Below are positions 18,004 to 25,650 of a DNA stretch of 25,650 nt, piece after piece. Made by a program: the position numbers and the translations under genes. Numbering within the stretch: the stretch's first letter is position 1; each line of letters begins with the position of its first letter. This DNA is from a virus, in the IMG/VR virus record IMGVR_UViG_3300021138_000152, positions 1 to 25,650 of that record; one strand, written 5' to 3'. The notes beneath the pieces were generated by a model, which worked only from the letters and a program-made list of their open reading frames with translations, did no database searches and was not told where the DNA came from.

Positions 18004-18404
18004 AATTTAATCTCCACTAAATTTGCTTTATTGTTAAGTCCGTGACGTATATAAAGTCTTGTTAATGAGTCACGAGCGTATCCTTGAATTCGTGTAGCAC
18101 CCATTCTGCGCAAAATATTAACCATTTGACCAAAAATATCAGATTTTATTATACCTTTACCGCCTATAGTAGTTATAAAAGCTGTTCTATAATTAACGTC
18201 ATTATCAAATGCTACGGTAGCAACCCCGTGAATTTGCTGTAAATCATCTACTGCAACTAACAAAATCCATGAACCGTTTGTAATAAATACTTTTACTTGG
18301 TCTAAGTTGTAGTCATCTGTGTATTGTAATGCACGCTCTATGTAGGGCGCAACTGCCGACCAGATTTGTAATACATACTCAACGCCGACTGTTTGAATTT
18401 TCAT
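18000..18404 (-). CDS. GNAT-like small protein, T7 gp13-like position
   Basis: 134 residues. The pattern of an N-terminal helix pair (VLQIWSAVAPYIERAL), strands VKVFITNGSWILLVAV and IHGVATVAFD, a helix DIFGQMVNILRRMGA and a final strand-helix ending in RDSLTRLYIRHGLN fits an acetyltransferase (GNAT) fold. The usual acetyl-CoA loop R/Q-x-x-G-x-G/A is represented only by IGGKGIIKSD, so catalytic activity is uncertain. T7 gp13, of similar size and in the same place before the internal proteins, is required for assembly. It overlaps both neighbours by ATGA, so it is embedded in a translationally coupled series. Confidence 0.7.
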   Translation of the reverse strand: MKIQTVGVEYVLQIWSAVAPYIERALQYTDDYNLDQVKVFITNGSWILLVAVDDLQQIHGVATVAFDNDVNYRTAFITTIGGKGIIKSDIFGQMVNILRRMGATRIQGYARDSLTRLYIRHGLNNKANLVEIKL

Positions 18405-19909
18405 GCTGGTAGGTACTTTTCTGCTTTAATTTGTTTACCCTGCTTAGGGTTTCCTGTTCTTGCCTTACGTACTTTGTCCATCATAGAATATAAACGCTTA
18501 GCTCCGGCATCTGTTGACCCATTACCTAAATGAGAAACTACATCCGCAGGTACTACAAACTCACCTTCAGCTAAACGAGCTGGCTGGTGCTTACCAATCC
18601 TAGCAGGGATATTATCACTCATACCATCGCCCGGACCTTTTAATAGCCTACCGCCATCTGAGTAAGAACCTAAGTTGTAAGTCTCACCACCCCGTGCTAA
18701 ATTAAGTTGTCCTAGCCCGCCAGTAGTAGGTGGAACAGCTCCAGATGGCATTTGTGCCATAGCCATAGCGTTATTTAACTGCGCACCTGAAGCGGCTAAT
18801 GGGTTCATCATAGCTAGTTCAGCTGCATTTGTGTACTTAGGTTTTTTACTTTTTACATCTCCACCATTAGCAAACTTCATAGCGCCTGTATACGGGTCAG
18901 TCACTGCATCTGTCGGCTCTATTACATTAGTACCTGTCGGAGTATTAGTAGCATTCTGGTAGGTATTCATACCAGTTAAACCGCCTAGTCCAGACTGAGG
19001 AAAAGCTTGATTTCCACCAATAGCATTCTCTCTTGACATCTGCTCTACAGTACCACCCATAGGCATACCGCCTTCTGCCAAAGCTATAATACCGCCGGTT
19101 GCCGCTCTGTAAGGGTTTGTTTGGTAATTTCTATACTGCGCTTGGTACGCTGGAGATGGCTGTGCGGGTATTTGTGGGTGGTAATTTGGGTCTAATCGAG
19201 TCGTGTTGTACCCTGTATCTTGTTGGCCGGGTATCGCCCCTACTGAGTTTGGTTGCTGTGACATCATTGCTGCTCCAGCTATGCCAGCTAAAGGTTTCCA
19301 GTTTGCTGTTGCAAAATCAACCGCCGCTCCCGGACTAGATGTTACGTTTGAAAGACCCTGCATCATGTTAGTGCCTTGTCCCGTAATTTTACCGGTAGCG
19401 TTACCTGCTTCTTCCATAGCTTGTTGTCTAATGGTGTCTTGTGCTGCCGTATCTGTAATACCTTGAGTAGCGGCCTGTTGAACTGCTTGTTCTCCAGCTG
19501 TGTTTGCTGCTGTTTGCGCAACTTCACCGGTTGCTGCTCCTGCCGACGCTGCTCCAGATGCTGCAAGACTTTCTCCTAAACTACCACCACCATAAATACT
19601 TAACCCAGTCATCAGCCCGTGTCCTAAATCACCCGTTTTAGAGTAATCGTAAAGACCGCCTGCGCCAGCTACAAAAGGTAAAAGTTCAGGAGCGAATACA
19701 GCAGTACCAATGCCTATAGCTGCTGGTAAAATAGAATCTAAAATACCTGCTTCAGGTAGGCCTGTGTGTGGGTTCATCGTAAGACTTTTACCATGGGCGT
19801 GCGCTAAACTTTGTAATCCAGCCAATTCTTTGTTTGACATATGTACGAGTTTACTATCAGGACCGCGACCGCGTTCCTCAAGGTGTTTAGCTACTTGTTG
19901 TAAACTCAT
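18401..19909 (-). CDS. Putative tail/internal virion structural protein with conserved EFVVPADVVSHLG tail
   Basis: 502 residues from the ATG at 19909 (MSLQQVAKHL). An ATG 15 bases further upstream is open but lies on the wrong side of the ribosome binding site AAGGAG. A helical N-terminus is followed by an Ala/Gly hydrophobic stretch (LPAAIGIGTAVFAPELLPFVAGAGG) and Ala/Gln/Thr-rich low-complexity sequence. Then come several glycine motifs (GGIIALAEGG, FANGGD, SDGGR) and a conserved-looking C-terminal block with GPGDGMSDNIPA, EFVVPADVVSHLG and AKRLYSMMDKVRKART. I recall the last block from tail-region proteins of aquatic podoviruses; its function is not known to me. It is the first of the group placed after the nozzle-like gene and is likely a virion component. 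Confidence 0.78.
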   Translation of the reverse strand: MSLQQVAKHLEERGRGPDSKLVHMSNKELAGLQSLAHAHGKSLTMNPHTGLPEAGILDSILPAAIGIGTAVFAPELLPFVAGAGGLYDYSKTGDLGHGLMTGLSIYGGGSLGESLAASGAASAGAATGEVAQTAANTAGEQAVQQAATQGITDTAAQDTIRQQAMEEAGNATGKITGQGTNMMQGLSNVTSSPGAAVDFATANWKPLAGIAGAAMMSQQPNSVGAIPGQQDTGYNTTRLDPNYHPQIPAQPSPAYQAQYRNYQTNPYRAATGGIIALAEGGMPMGGTVEQMSRENAIGGNQAFPQSGLGGLTGMNTYQNATNTPTGTNVIEPTDAVTDPYTGAMKFANGGDVKSKKPKYTNAAELAMMNPLAASGAQLNNAMAMAQMPSGAVPPTTGGLGQLNLARGGETYNLGSYSDGGRLLKGPGDGMSDNIPARIGKHQPARLAEGEFVVPADVVSHLGNGSTDAGAKRLYSMMDKVRKARTGNPKQGKQIKAEKYLPA

Positions 19910-19914
19910 AATAT

Positions 19915-19920
19915 CTCCTT
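19915..19920 (-). promoter_or_regulatory. Ribosome binding site deciding the start of the 502-residue gene
   Basis: On the - strand, AAGGAG is followed by ATATT and the ATG at 19909, an ideal 5-base spacing. This excludes the alternative start at 19924, which lies upstream of the site. Confidence 0.8.
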
Positions 19921-19942
19921 GCAATTATCTTGATTTTACCAC

Positions 19943-20215
19943 TTAAACTGTCGTACCACTAGCGTTTTTCCATACAGTGCCGTTATACCAAATAGGAATA
20001 CCTAGGGTAGTGTCAAAGTATTGTTGCCCTACTTGAAGCTGTAATGTTGGTCTTTTTGCCGTTGTCCCACTTAACGGTGTTATTAGCCCTGCTACTGCAT
20101 TATCTATCTGATTAAAATATAACCCTAAAATCTGCTCAAACTGATCCATAAACAACTTATTGTACTCAAGCGGTGCAGCAGGCAGTCGAGGATTTTTTGT
20201 TGGGATAAGCGCCAT
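19943..20215 (-). CDS. 90-residue putative tail-associated structural protein
   Basis: Starts at the ATG at 20215, which shares one base with the stop of the nozzle-like gene (TGATG); a GTG three bases upstream is a less likely start. The sequence opens IPTKNPRLPAAPLEYNKLFMDQFEQIL, continues with a helix LYFNQIDNAVAGL, and ends QQYFDTTLGIPIWYNGTVWKNASG, a strand-rich segment found at the ends of many phage fibre and tail proteins, where it decorates or caps a trimer. Similar small proteins recur next to nozzle genes in aquatic podoviruses as far as I recall. Exact role unknown. Confidence 0.7.
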   Translation of the reverse strand: MALIPTKNPRLPAAPLEYNKLFMDQFEQILGLYFNQIDNAVAGLITPLSGTTAKRPTLQLQVGQQYFDTTLGIPIWYNGTVWKNASGTTV

Positions 20216-22410
20216 CACCTTTTCCCGTCTGGTTTAATATCTAGTCTTGGAACACCTAATTGCCATTGAACACCTACATCCGATGAGGACACTACTAATG
20301 ACATTTGACGACCACGAATTCTACAATACGCATATTGCGTAAACTGTTGCACTTCATAGGTACTTTGACCTACATAATTCTGTCCGCTAGTTACTACCGG
20401 CAAATCTGAGCTACCATATGAAGAGCCAGGGTTTTGTCTTGGCAACACTGTAAATGTGACTTTTGGATTGTTAACTGTAGAGCCATTGAAACTAATATCC
20501 GGTATCATGCGCCATACAAAGCCGAAATTATGCCCGTCCCCAATGTCAAAATCGGATGACTGAATATAAGAATCAAGTGCTACTGGTGGGTTTGCCGTAC
20601 CATTATCAACAGCGCTCTCGTGATAAATAATACCTGATTGAACTACGCCAATATCAGTCACGGTTACACCAGAATTATGCACCGATGCTACTGTACCATA
20701 AGCACCTCTTGAGCATCCCAGTAAAGATGTTTGGGTTGAGCTTGTATAAATGATCCGTTCTGCTTCAATTTCTACTACCCCAGATGAAGGGAAATTACCT
20801 TTGTTTGCAATATATATTGTCGTATCTGTCAACCCAACTGCTTGTGTAAGCGTTGTTACTGGAGCGTATCCTACTGCCGTTGGATATCCTCTAAGTGGTG
20901 TGTCAGACCAAGCAGTTCTAGTTAAATTACCATAATACCAAGTTTGCTCTAAATGGTTATAAATTACATACTTATCAATAACAAGTGAATTAGCAGAACA
21001 GTAATACCACCACACCTCATTAAAACCCTCATTTACCCCAGCAAAGAACTGATAAGACTGAGATTGATTTATGTCTTGATATACATATTCTCTAACGGTA
21101 CATGGTAGGGTTTGCACTTGTCCAGAATACATGAAGAACTTATCTTTACCCATCCAGTAAGTAACGTTGTTAACCGCCACTGCAACGTTAGGACCCATAA
21201 TAGAAATATTGTCGCCAAGAATATTAAAGCCCCATACATACGGCGCACCTAGGTATTGCATAGAATATATTGCAACATCAGTAAATACTACGATTTCTTG
21301 ACGGGTTTGCACCGCAGTAATAATCTGTGAACCACGACTTAATCTATAATTACCAGCTTGATTTGTAATTTGCGGATACCATACAGTAAGATTATTTTGG
21401 TCAGACCAACTAATTAACATTGGATCTTGAATGCCGTTGCCTAGTGTATCTGTACCAAATGCAATAACAAAACGACTAGCATCGGACACCATAACAAAAT
21501 TACAAATAGTAGGGCATGCAGCCGTACCAGCATCTGTTCTCCAATACGCAATAGTATTTTGAGTGTTTGTGTTAGTTGGGGATAAAACTTGCCCCACGTT
21601 ATAGATGTTGGGGTTTGTATCTACAACCCAGTAATAGATAGGTCCACCACGAGGATTAAATACTAAATTCTGTCCGTAGTTTGCTTGACTCCATAAACGT
21701 AATTGAGACCCAATACCTAACCCAGCAGGAGCGGGACTTCCCCATCCTGTACTAGAGTATCCGGTGTTAACTCCACCCCATCCGCCAGCACCCCACCCAG
21801 CATTTTGTGTATATGTCGCGCCACCCGATGTAATTTGATATGTTGCAATTGTAGAACCGCCACCATTTCCAGTATCGCTTGAATTGGCTGTAACTGAAAC
21901 TGTAATTGAATATTGGGATGAAGAAATGTAGGTAACTTGATACCCTTGAGCTTGATTTAAAATCGCCGCAGTTACATTACCACCTAGCGTAACGGCCCCC
22001 GTAAAGGACACAAAGTCACCAGACTGCGCATTATGTCCACTTTGAGTAACAATAAGAACAGAAGAGCCATTGGTCGCAGCAAAAGTAGCAGCACCAGCAG
22101 ATGACACCGCGCGAATGGGAGTAATATCATAAATAACACCACCAGTACCTTGCTGAATATAAATCTTTTGGTTAGTGCCAATGCCTAAGTAGTTATACCC
22201 ATTTAGCCCAATCCAGTTTTTTAATGAGCGAGCTACACCAACATAGGAGTTACCTGTGCTTACTTGACCGCCATCTAATGTCCATCCACCAATTTTTTCT
22301 ACTTGTCCAGAACGAAACCTAATTTTATCGCCCGCATACCATCCACCTTCGTTAGCAAGAGTTGTGCCTTCTCTATTTACTCCGGGGCGCATGACAAGTT
22401 TTTGTAACAT
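20215..22410 (-). CDS. Tail nozzle/hub-like structural protein (T7 gp12 or P22 gp10-type position)
   Basis: 731 residues, beta-rich throughout. The N-terminus KLVMRPGVNREGTTLANEGG, then KIRFRSGQVEKIGGW, resembles the opening of podovirus tail proteins classed as nozzle or DNA-stabilisation proteins with a propeller-like body. An internal insert (about residues 90-190) is Ser/Thr/Gly-rich and resembles a ubiquitin-like or Ig-like decoration. A later block TIYIANKGNFPSSGVVEIEAE followed by RGAYGTVASVHNSG is a small beta module that I recall from several phage tail proteins. It probably forms the exit of the tail and holds the genome in. Its start is directly adjacent to the endolysin stop (TAAATG), so tail and lysis genes share one transcript. 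Confidence 0.75.
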   Translation of the reverse strand: MLQKLVMRPGVNREGTTLANEGGWYAGDKIRFRSGQVEKIGGWTLDGGQVSTGNSYVGVARSLKNWIGLNGYNYLGIGTNQKIYIQQGTGGVIYDITPIRAVSSAGAATFAATNGSSVLIVTQSGHNAQSGDFVSFTGAVTLGGNVTAAILNQAQGYQVTYISSSQYSITVSVTANSSDTGNGGGSTIATYQITSGGATYTQNAGWGAGGWGGVNTGYSSTGWGSPAPAGLGIGSQLRLWSQANYGQNLVFNPRGGPIYYWVVDTNPNIYNVGQVLSPTNTNTQNTIAYWRTDAGTAACPTICNFVMVSDASRFVIAFGTDTLGNGIQDPMLISWSDQNNLTVWYPQITNQAGNYRLSRGSQIITAVQTRQEIVVFTDVAIYSMQYLGAPYVWGFNILGDNISIMGPNVAVAVNNVTYWMGKDKFFMYSGQVQTLPCTVREYVYQDINQSQSYQFFAGVNEGFNEVWWYYCSANSLVIDKYVIYNHLEQTWYYGNLTRTAWSDTPLRGYPTAVGYAPVTTLTQAVGLTDTTIYIANKGNFPSSGVVEIEAERIIYTSSTQTSLLGCSRGAYGTVASVHNSGVTVTDIGVVQSGIIYHESAVDNGTANPPVALDSYIQSSDFDIGDGHNFGFVWRMIPDISFNGSTVNNPKVTFTVLPRQNPGSSYGSSDLPVVTSGQNYVGQSTYEVQQFTQYAYCRIRGRQMSLVVSSSDVGVQWQLGVPRLDIKPDGKR

Positions 22411-22944
22411 TTAAGCCACCATTTTAAGTGCAGATACTTCTACTGAAGCAACACGATTAAGCCAGCCATGCTCATATGTAGGATTGTTTAAAGATTTGTA
22501 ATACTTCTCTTTCGTATCTGTAAAACGTTCAATCATTTGCTTGGCAGGAATATTATGTATAGCCGATAAACTAAGAGGGCCCAGCACTCCATCAGGGGTA
22601 ACACCAATTGCTTCCTGTAATAATTTAATTGCTCTACCGGGACCTGTATTTACAGCAAGATCAAACGCCATGTAGTCAACACCAGTAGGTAATTCATCGC
22701 CATGCACTACATCCCAATATTTACGTTTATAAAACGGCGCTATTTTTTCTGATGTTAATGCCCTCATATCATTCCAAGTAACAGGGTGTCCAACATAAGT
22801 TTCCCATGCCGCCTGTGTCACGCCGAGATTTGTGCAGCCTGCCCTACCATCTGGTAGTTTATTCCCATCATCATGCGGGTCAGATTGAAACCCAGCTTCA
22901 GATTTAAGCACGGATACTAGAGCTTGTTCAAAGTTATTTATCAT
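22411..22944 (-). CDS. Endolysin, glycoside hydrolase family 108-type
   Basis: 177 residues. The N-terminal motif SEAGF with E16 as likely catalytic acid, followed by DPHDDGN and TNLGVTQAAWE, matches the GH108 (secretion-activator/ZliS-like) fold, whose usual form is EGGY...DPGGxTxxGIT. The C-terminal part AIKLLQEAIGVTPDGVLGP matches the associated peptidoglycan-binding-3 domain. It would cleave cell-wall glycan at the end of infection, reaching the periplasm through the holin; no signal peptide is seen. Its ATG overlaps the holin stop (ATGA), giving a coupled holin-endolysin pair. The Ala in EAGF and a short insertion after DPHDDGN are departures from the family form. Confidence 0.9.
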   Translation of the reverse strand: MINNFEQALVSVLKSEAGFQSDPHDDGNKLPDGRAGCTNLGVTQAAWETYVGHPVTWNDMRALTSEKIAPFYKRKYWDVVHGDELPTGVDYMAFDLAVNTGPGRAIKLLQEAIGVTPDGVLGPLSLSAIHNIPAKQMIERFTDTKEKYYKSLNNPTYEHGWLNRVASVEVSALKMVA

Positions 22945-23435
22945 TTTGCTGGAGTAGAGTTATATAACATTTGATCTTTATCTTGAGAGCTACGACTTGA
23001 ACCAAACCAAAAAGATACAATAGCCACCCAAGCGCTTCCAAGCGAGCCCAACATAATCATCAATTCATCAGACTTTTGAGCATATCCCATCATTAACGCA
23101 TAGAGAATACCAAAAAACCCAATAGTAATACCATATGATAAAACTGCTGGCACATGCGATTTAGTAGTAGACTGCATATCACGAGCAGACTTTCTATCGT
23201 CCGTAGCTAACTTCTCAAAGTCTAAACCTAGTTCTTGTGTTTGCTTTTGAAACTCAATCTCGGCAATCTTAATCTGCGCTATTTGATCCGAAGTCATCTT
23301 GCCGCTATCAATAGTATTTTGCACATCTTTTTCGTCAACGCCTAATACTTTAGATATAGCGGATACGGCTAAGCCTGCTAATGGCCCACCAAGTGCTGTT
23401 GCTATTGTAGGTGCTACTTGTTCTAACCAAGACAT
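22941..23435 (-). CDS. Holin, GTA-type three-transmembrane family
   Basis: 164 residues. An N-terminal amphipathic or hydrophobic helix (IATALGGPLAGLAVSAISKVLG, residues ~11-32) is followed by a charged cytoplasmic helix (~36-92) and two transmembrane segments, about 95-117 (VPAVLSYGITIGFFGILYAL) and 125-145 (LMIMLGSLGSAWVAIVSFWF). The ending GSSRSSQDKD is typical of the GTA_holin_3TM family. It would form inner-membrane lesions that release the endolysin. It lies immediately before the endolysin with a 4-base overlap and shares one base with the cupin gene stop upstream. Confidence 0.88.
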   Translation of the reverse strand: MSWLEQVAPTIATALGGPLAGLAVSAISKVLGVDEKDVQNTIDSGKMTSDQIAQIKIAEIEFQKQTQELGLDFEKLATDDRKSARDMQSTTKSHVPAVLSYGITIGFFGILYALMMGYAQKSDELMIMLGSLGSAWVAIVSFWFGSSRSSQDKDQMLYNSTPAK

Positions 23436-23716
23436 CAGTATTTCCCTTCTTCAAAAATATTTACAAACACAGTATTATCTTCTAACGCTTCAATTTCATG
23501 CCATTCGCCAGCGGGTAAATTTAATGGCTGACTATTTTTGTTTAATGTATAACTACGACCTTCTAAACTAACTAAACAAGATCCACTATGGCAAACTGTT
23601 GCATGTGAAAATATATGTTCATGTTTTAATAATCCTTCACCTATGTTTGCATGGTACACATTAATTTGTGCAGACGCATAGGTAAAAATATGAGCTGGTA
23701 TGATATTAGTAATCAT
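23435..23716 (-). CDS. Small single-domain cupin protein
   Basis: 93 residues forming one predicted beta-barrel. Metal ligands are plausible: H32 and H34 in KHEHIFSH, and H73 in PAGEWHEI, which fits cupin motif 2 (PxGxxH). The usual Glu of motif 1 appears to be replaced by H38 or is absent. No cysteine or substrate signature identifies the reaction; small cupins of this kind bind sugars, act as dioxygenases or isomerases, or only stabilise structures. It sits between the fibre-associated gene and the holin with 1-base overlaps on both sides, so it is expressed with the tail and lysis genes. A role in sugar modification of the fibre, receptor interaction or lysis timing is a guess. Confidence 0.75.
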   Translation of the reverse strand: MITNIIPAHIFTYASAQINVYHANIGEGLLKHEHIFSHATVCHSGSCLVSLEGRSYTLNKNSQPLNLPAGEWHEIEALEDNTVFVNIFEEGKY

Positions 23717-23952
23717 TATGCAGACTGTAAACCTGTTGATTTGGGTTGTGGCGGGGCAGTATAAGGTGCAATTTCCCCAAACTCACCTGCTTTTGCACGG
23801 TTATAAAGTTCTACGCCATAAGACGTTGTATCGTATGATGTAGCATTAAAAGGTAGTACTTCATTAAATTCTGCAAATTTTACATCTAAATAAATAGAGT
23901 TCCCATCTGCTGATGAATAACTTGGATTTGATACTGATTCAATTATTAACAT
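23716..23952 (-). CDS. Small fibre-associated protein, possible tail fibre assembly factor
   Basis: 78 residues. The pattern SIYLDVKFAEFNEVLPFNAT, then a YDTTSYGVELYNRAKAGEFG segment and an APYTAPPQP tail, resembles proteins encoded directly after tail fibres in other phages, often annotated as fibre assembly or chaperone proteins. The start is supported by AAAGGAAA 4-5 bases upstream. Position right behind the tail fibre gene supports the call, but no domain is decisive. Confidence 0.65.
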   Translation of the reverse strand: MLIIESVSNPSYSSADGNSIYLDVKFAEFNEVLPFNATSYDTTSYGVELYNRAKAGEFGEIAPYTAPPQPKSTGLQSA

Positions 23953-23961
23953 AATTTTCCT

Positions 23962-25053
23962 TTAAGCAATACGAACACATAAAATATAGGAAGTATAATA
24001 ACAACCTGCAGCGGAAAGTGCACCTGTGTATCCCATAACTCTCCAAGTTCCAGAGCCCGATGGAATGTTAAATGTAGTTGCTGAACCTGTAGAGCCAACT
24101 GCATAGGGCCTAGCACAATAAGTTGTTGGGGAACCAATAGCATAAGTACCTACAGCATTATAGGTTGTGGGGGGAGTGTTAGATGCTACGGCTGTAGTTA
24201 CAAAAGCGGTTGTTGCTACTTTTGTTGAGTTATCGCCTGTAGTTTGAGTTGTTGCAGTTACGTTAGAAGCAATTGTCCCCCCTGATACTAAATTTGTTGC
24301 GTTAGTAGCATTAGTTGCATTTGTAGCAGAACCTGTTGTTAAACTTGATGCCGTACCTGTAAGACCTGTGCCCGGACCTGAAAATTGAGTTGTTGCTGTA
24401 AACGTTGTTCCTTGATAGGCATTGGCTGTATTCAAGGCATTTGCAGTTGTTGCAGTTGTTGCTGTAGCGGCATTACCACCAATACTTAAATTTGCTACTG
24501 GGGTCGTTGAAGTTACAACAAATGGCGCAGTTCCCGTTGCTATTGTACTTGTGTATTGTGTAGCAGATACAGTACCTGATACAGATAAATTACCTGAAAT
24601 ACTATTTGGGTTGCCAACTAGGTTGTAGTTAGTACCATCACCATATACTGTAACAGTTGCGCCATTTAAAATAGTTACCCCAGTACCAGTAGCATATTTA
24701 ATCTGAATACTCTGCCCACCGGTTGTAGAGTTATTAATAATGTAAATTTTACTTGCTGATGCGGGGGCAATAATATTTCTAGTAGCCGTTAAACTTCCGG
24801 AGCTTGTCACTACCAATACAGCACTTCTTGCTTGGTCTACTGAGCCATTGTTTGCGGTTAAAGTAATATCGGCATCGGTTGGAAAGTTGACTGCTGGGTA
24901 TGTGCCACCAATATAAGGCCCACCTGATACACCAGCAATTGCCTGTTCTATGATTGTACCTAAACTACCATTGGTTGTAGCGCCCCAGTTACCGGCTTGA
25001 TCGCCTGTGCCAATCAATTCAGTTCGTAGGTTTGTTGAGTATACTGATGACAT
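23962..25053 (-). CDS. Tail fibre protein
   Basis: 363 residues. The N-terminal part (YSTNLRTELIGTGDQAGNWG, then TTNGSLGTIIEQAIAG) is a recurring opening in phage fibre proteins and probably attaches to the tail or previous fibre. It is followed by a beta-rich domain with KIYIINNSTTGGQSIQIKY and ATVTVYGDGTNYNLV, then Ala/Thr/Asn repeats (ATATTATTANALNTAN, TNATNATNATN) typical of a trimeric shaft, and a C-terminal domain with TWRVMGYTGA, whose cysteines (YCARPY, GCYYTSYILC) are unusual for a fibre tip. It would bind the host receptor. AAGGAT precedes the ATG. The gene upstream is another fibre-like protein. Confidence 0.8.
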   Translation of the reverse strand: MSSVYSTNLRTELIGTGDQAGNWGATTNGSLGTIIEQAIAGVSGGPYIGGTYPAVNFPTDADITLTANNGSVDQARSAVLVVTSSGSLTATRNIIAPASASKIYIINNSTTGGQSIQIKYATGTGVTILNGATVTVYGDGTNYNLVGNPNSISGNLSVSGTVSATQYTSTIATGTAPFVVTSTTPVANLSIGGNAATATTATTANALNTANAYQGTTFTATTQFSGPGTGLTGTASSLTTGSATNATNATNATNLVSGGTIASNVTATTQTTGDNSTKVATTAFVTTAVASNTPPTTYNAVGTYAIGSPTTYCARPYAVGSTGSATTFNIPSGSGTWRVMGYTGALSAAGCYYTSYILCVRIA

Positions 25054-25061
25054 AATTATCC

Positions 25062-25650
25062 TTATTGACTATTATTTATAGGTGACCACACCGTAGATAC
25101 GTTATTATTTATTGAGCCCCAAGTTACAGATTGGCTATTATCAATTATTCCCCATCCACTAGTAAGATTACTATCTAATAATACCAAATTTTCGACAACA
25201 TTAACAGCATAAACTGTACCTGTAGTTCCAGTACTTATATCAAGGACAGAAATATTTTCTGTTACAGATGCAGTGTAAGCATTGCTAGTATTACCCGTTG
25301 AAGAATCGGCTAAACCAATGTTTTCAACAAGGCTAATTTTGTACGCAGAAACAATTATCTGACTATCTGCTGAATTAATATTTTCACTTACAATAATACC
25401 ATAAGTTGAACCAACAGTTTGACTATCTGCTGAACCTACGTTTTCAGTTACAGATGCAGTAAATACACCGCCAGTAGTTCCTGTAGAAGAATCACCTGAA
25501 CCTACGTTTTCAGTTACAGAACCTGAGTATGCAGTCGCAGTAGTTTGACTATCTGACGAACTTATGTTTTCAGTTACAGAAGCAGTATAAGAACCCGAAG
25601 TAGATGCCGTTGCGGAATCAGCAGAACCTATGTTTTCAGTTACAGAACCT
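25062..25650 (-). CDS. Repeat-rich fibre-like protein, 5' partial
   Basis: On the - strand an open frame enters from the window edge and ends with TAA at 25064-25062; about 195 residues are visible and no start is in view. It is built from near-identical units beginning S-V-T-E-N-I/V followed by G-S-x-D-S and a Ser/Thr/Gly stretch with Y-T-A or similar. Eight copies are seen, degenerating toward the C-terminus, where IIDNSQSVTWGSINNN and WSPINNSQ end the protein. Such repeats form beta-rich shafts or adhesin-like arrays on virions. It lies 8 bases before the tail fibre gene, so it is a fibre or accessory surface protein; the repeat function is inferred. Its start and total length are unknown. 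Confidence 0.7.
   Translation of the reverse strand, partial: GSVTENIGSADSATASTSGSYTASVTENISSSDSQTTATAYSGSVTENVGSGDSSTGTTGGVFTASVTENVGSADSQTVGSTYGIIVSENINSADSQIIVSAYKISLVENIGLADSSTGNTSNAYTASVTENISVLDISTGTTGTVYAVNVVENLVLLDSNLTSGWGIIDNSQSVTWGSINNNVSTVWSPINNSQ
25189..25650 (-). repeat. Tandem 60/66-bp coding repeats (20/22 residues)
   Basis: A TTTTC-anchored unit (best form TTTTCAGTTACAGA on the + strand, encoding SVTEN) recurs at 25189, 25255, 25321, 25381, 25441, 25507, 25567 and 25633. Spacings are 66, 66, 60, 60, 66, 60 and 66 bases, all multiples of 3. The last four copies are the most alike and show a 126-base (60+66) period. The array runs off the window edge. Confidence 0.85.

Noticed and set aside
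19910-19924. Upstream start for the 502-residue gene giving 507 residues
   Set aside because: The clear ribosome binding site at 19915-19920 lies inside that extension.
22411-23435. Signal peptide on the endolysin
   Set aside because: The N-terminus has no hydrophobic core; export is expected through the adjacent holin.
25189-25650. CRISPR-like array
   Set aside because: Period and sequence keep an open reading frame, the intervening sequence is not unique spacer-like, and units vary gradually; it is a protein repeat.

Overview
The window is a piece of a tailed double-stranded DNA phage (or prophage) genome with podovirus (T7-like) architecture, most likely infecting a Gram-negative, probably proteobacterial, aquatic host. 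The phage call rests on a 3TM holin plus GH108-type endolysin, tail fibre genes, a tail-hub/nozzle-like protein and a block of internal-virion-like genes, packed with 1-4 base overlaps. The host is inferred only from the holin and endolysin families and moderate-to-low GC. No integrase, terminase, capsid, portal or DNA polymerase gene is visible, and I saw no tRNA, CRISPR or insertion sequence.

Left arm (1-6169, + strand), DNA replication/recombination: a 5'-truncated SNF2-type helicase; a 136-aa conserved-looking protein with a coiled-coil start; a 304-aa Cys-motif protein with an acidic tail that looks like a single-stranded DNA-binding protein; an 87-aa helix-turn-helix protein; a 45-aa small ORF; and a 954-aa primase-polymerase/DUF927-type helicase fusion. 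A strong intrinsic terminator (about 6189-6214) closes this arm.

Junction (6170-6330): the two arms converge here. It holds the + strand terminator, a weaker hairpin that could stop the opposing late transcript, and no convincing gene.

Right arm (25650-6331, - strand), one long late operon read leftwards: a truncated fibre-like gene made of 20/22-residue repeats, a second tail fibre, a 78-aa fibre-associated protein, a small cupin, holin, endolysin, a 731-aa tail-hub/nozzle-like protein, a 90-aa structural protein, then five genes ending in a giant: 502 aa, 134 aa (GNAT-like), 322 aa (Gln/Asn-rich), 544 aa and 3009 aa. The order and sizes of the last genes parallel T7 genes 12-13-14-15-16 (nozzle, gp13, then the ejected internal proteins). 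I therefore infer that the 3009-aa protein sits in the place of the gp16 ejection protein. It carries a hydrophobic Gly/Ala segment near its N-terminus, about 1500 residues of Lys/Glu-rich coiled coil, a HELLGH peptidase-like motif and a long helical C-terminal region resembling large phage polyvalent proteins.

The most interesting items are the giant polyvalent-type protein, an A-AAA-AAG slippery heptamer inside it with an immediate -1 stop, the repeat fibre at the window edge, and a cupin inside the lysis/tail-fibre cluster.
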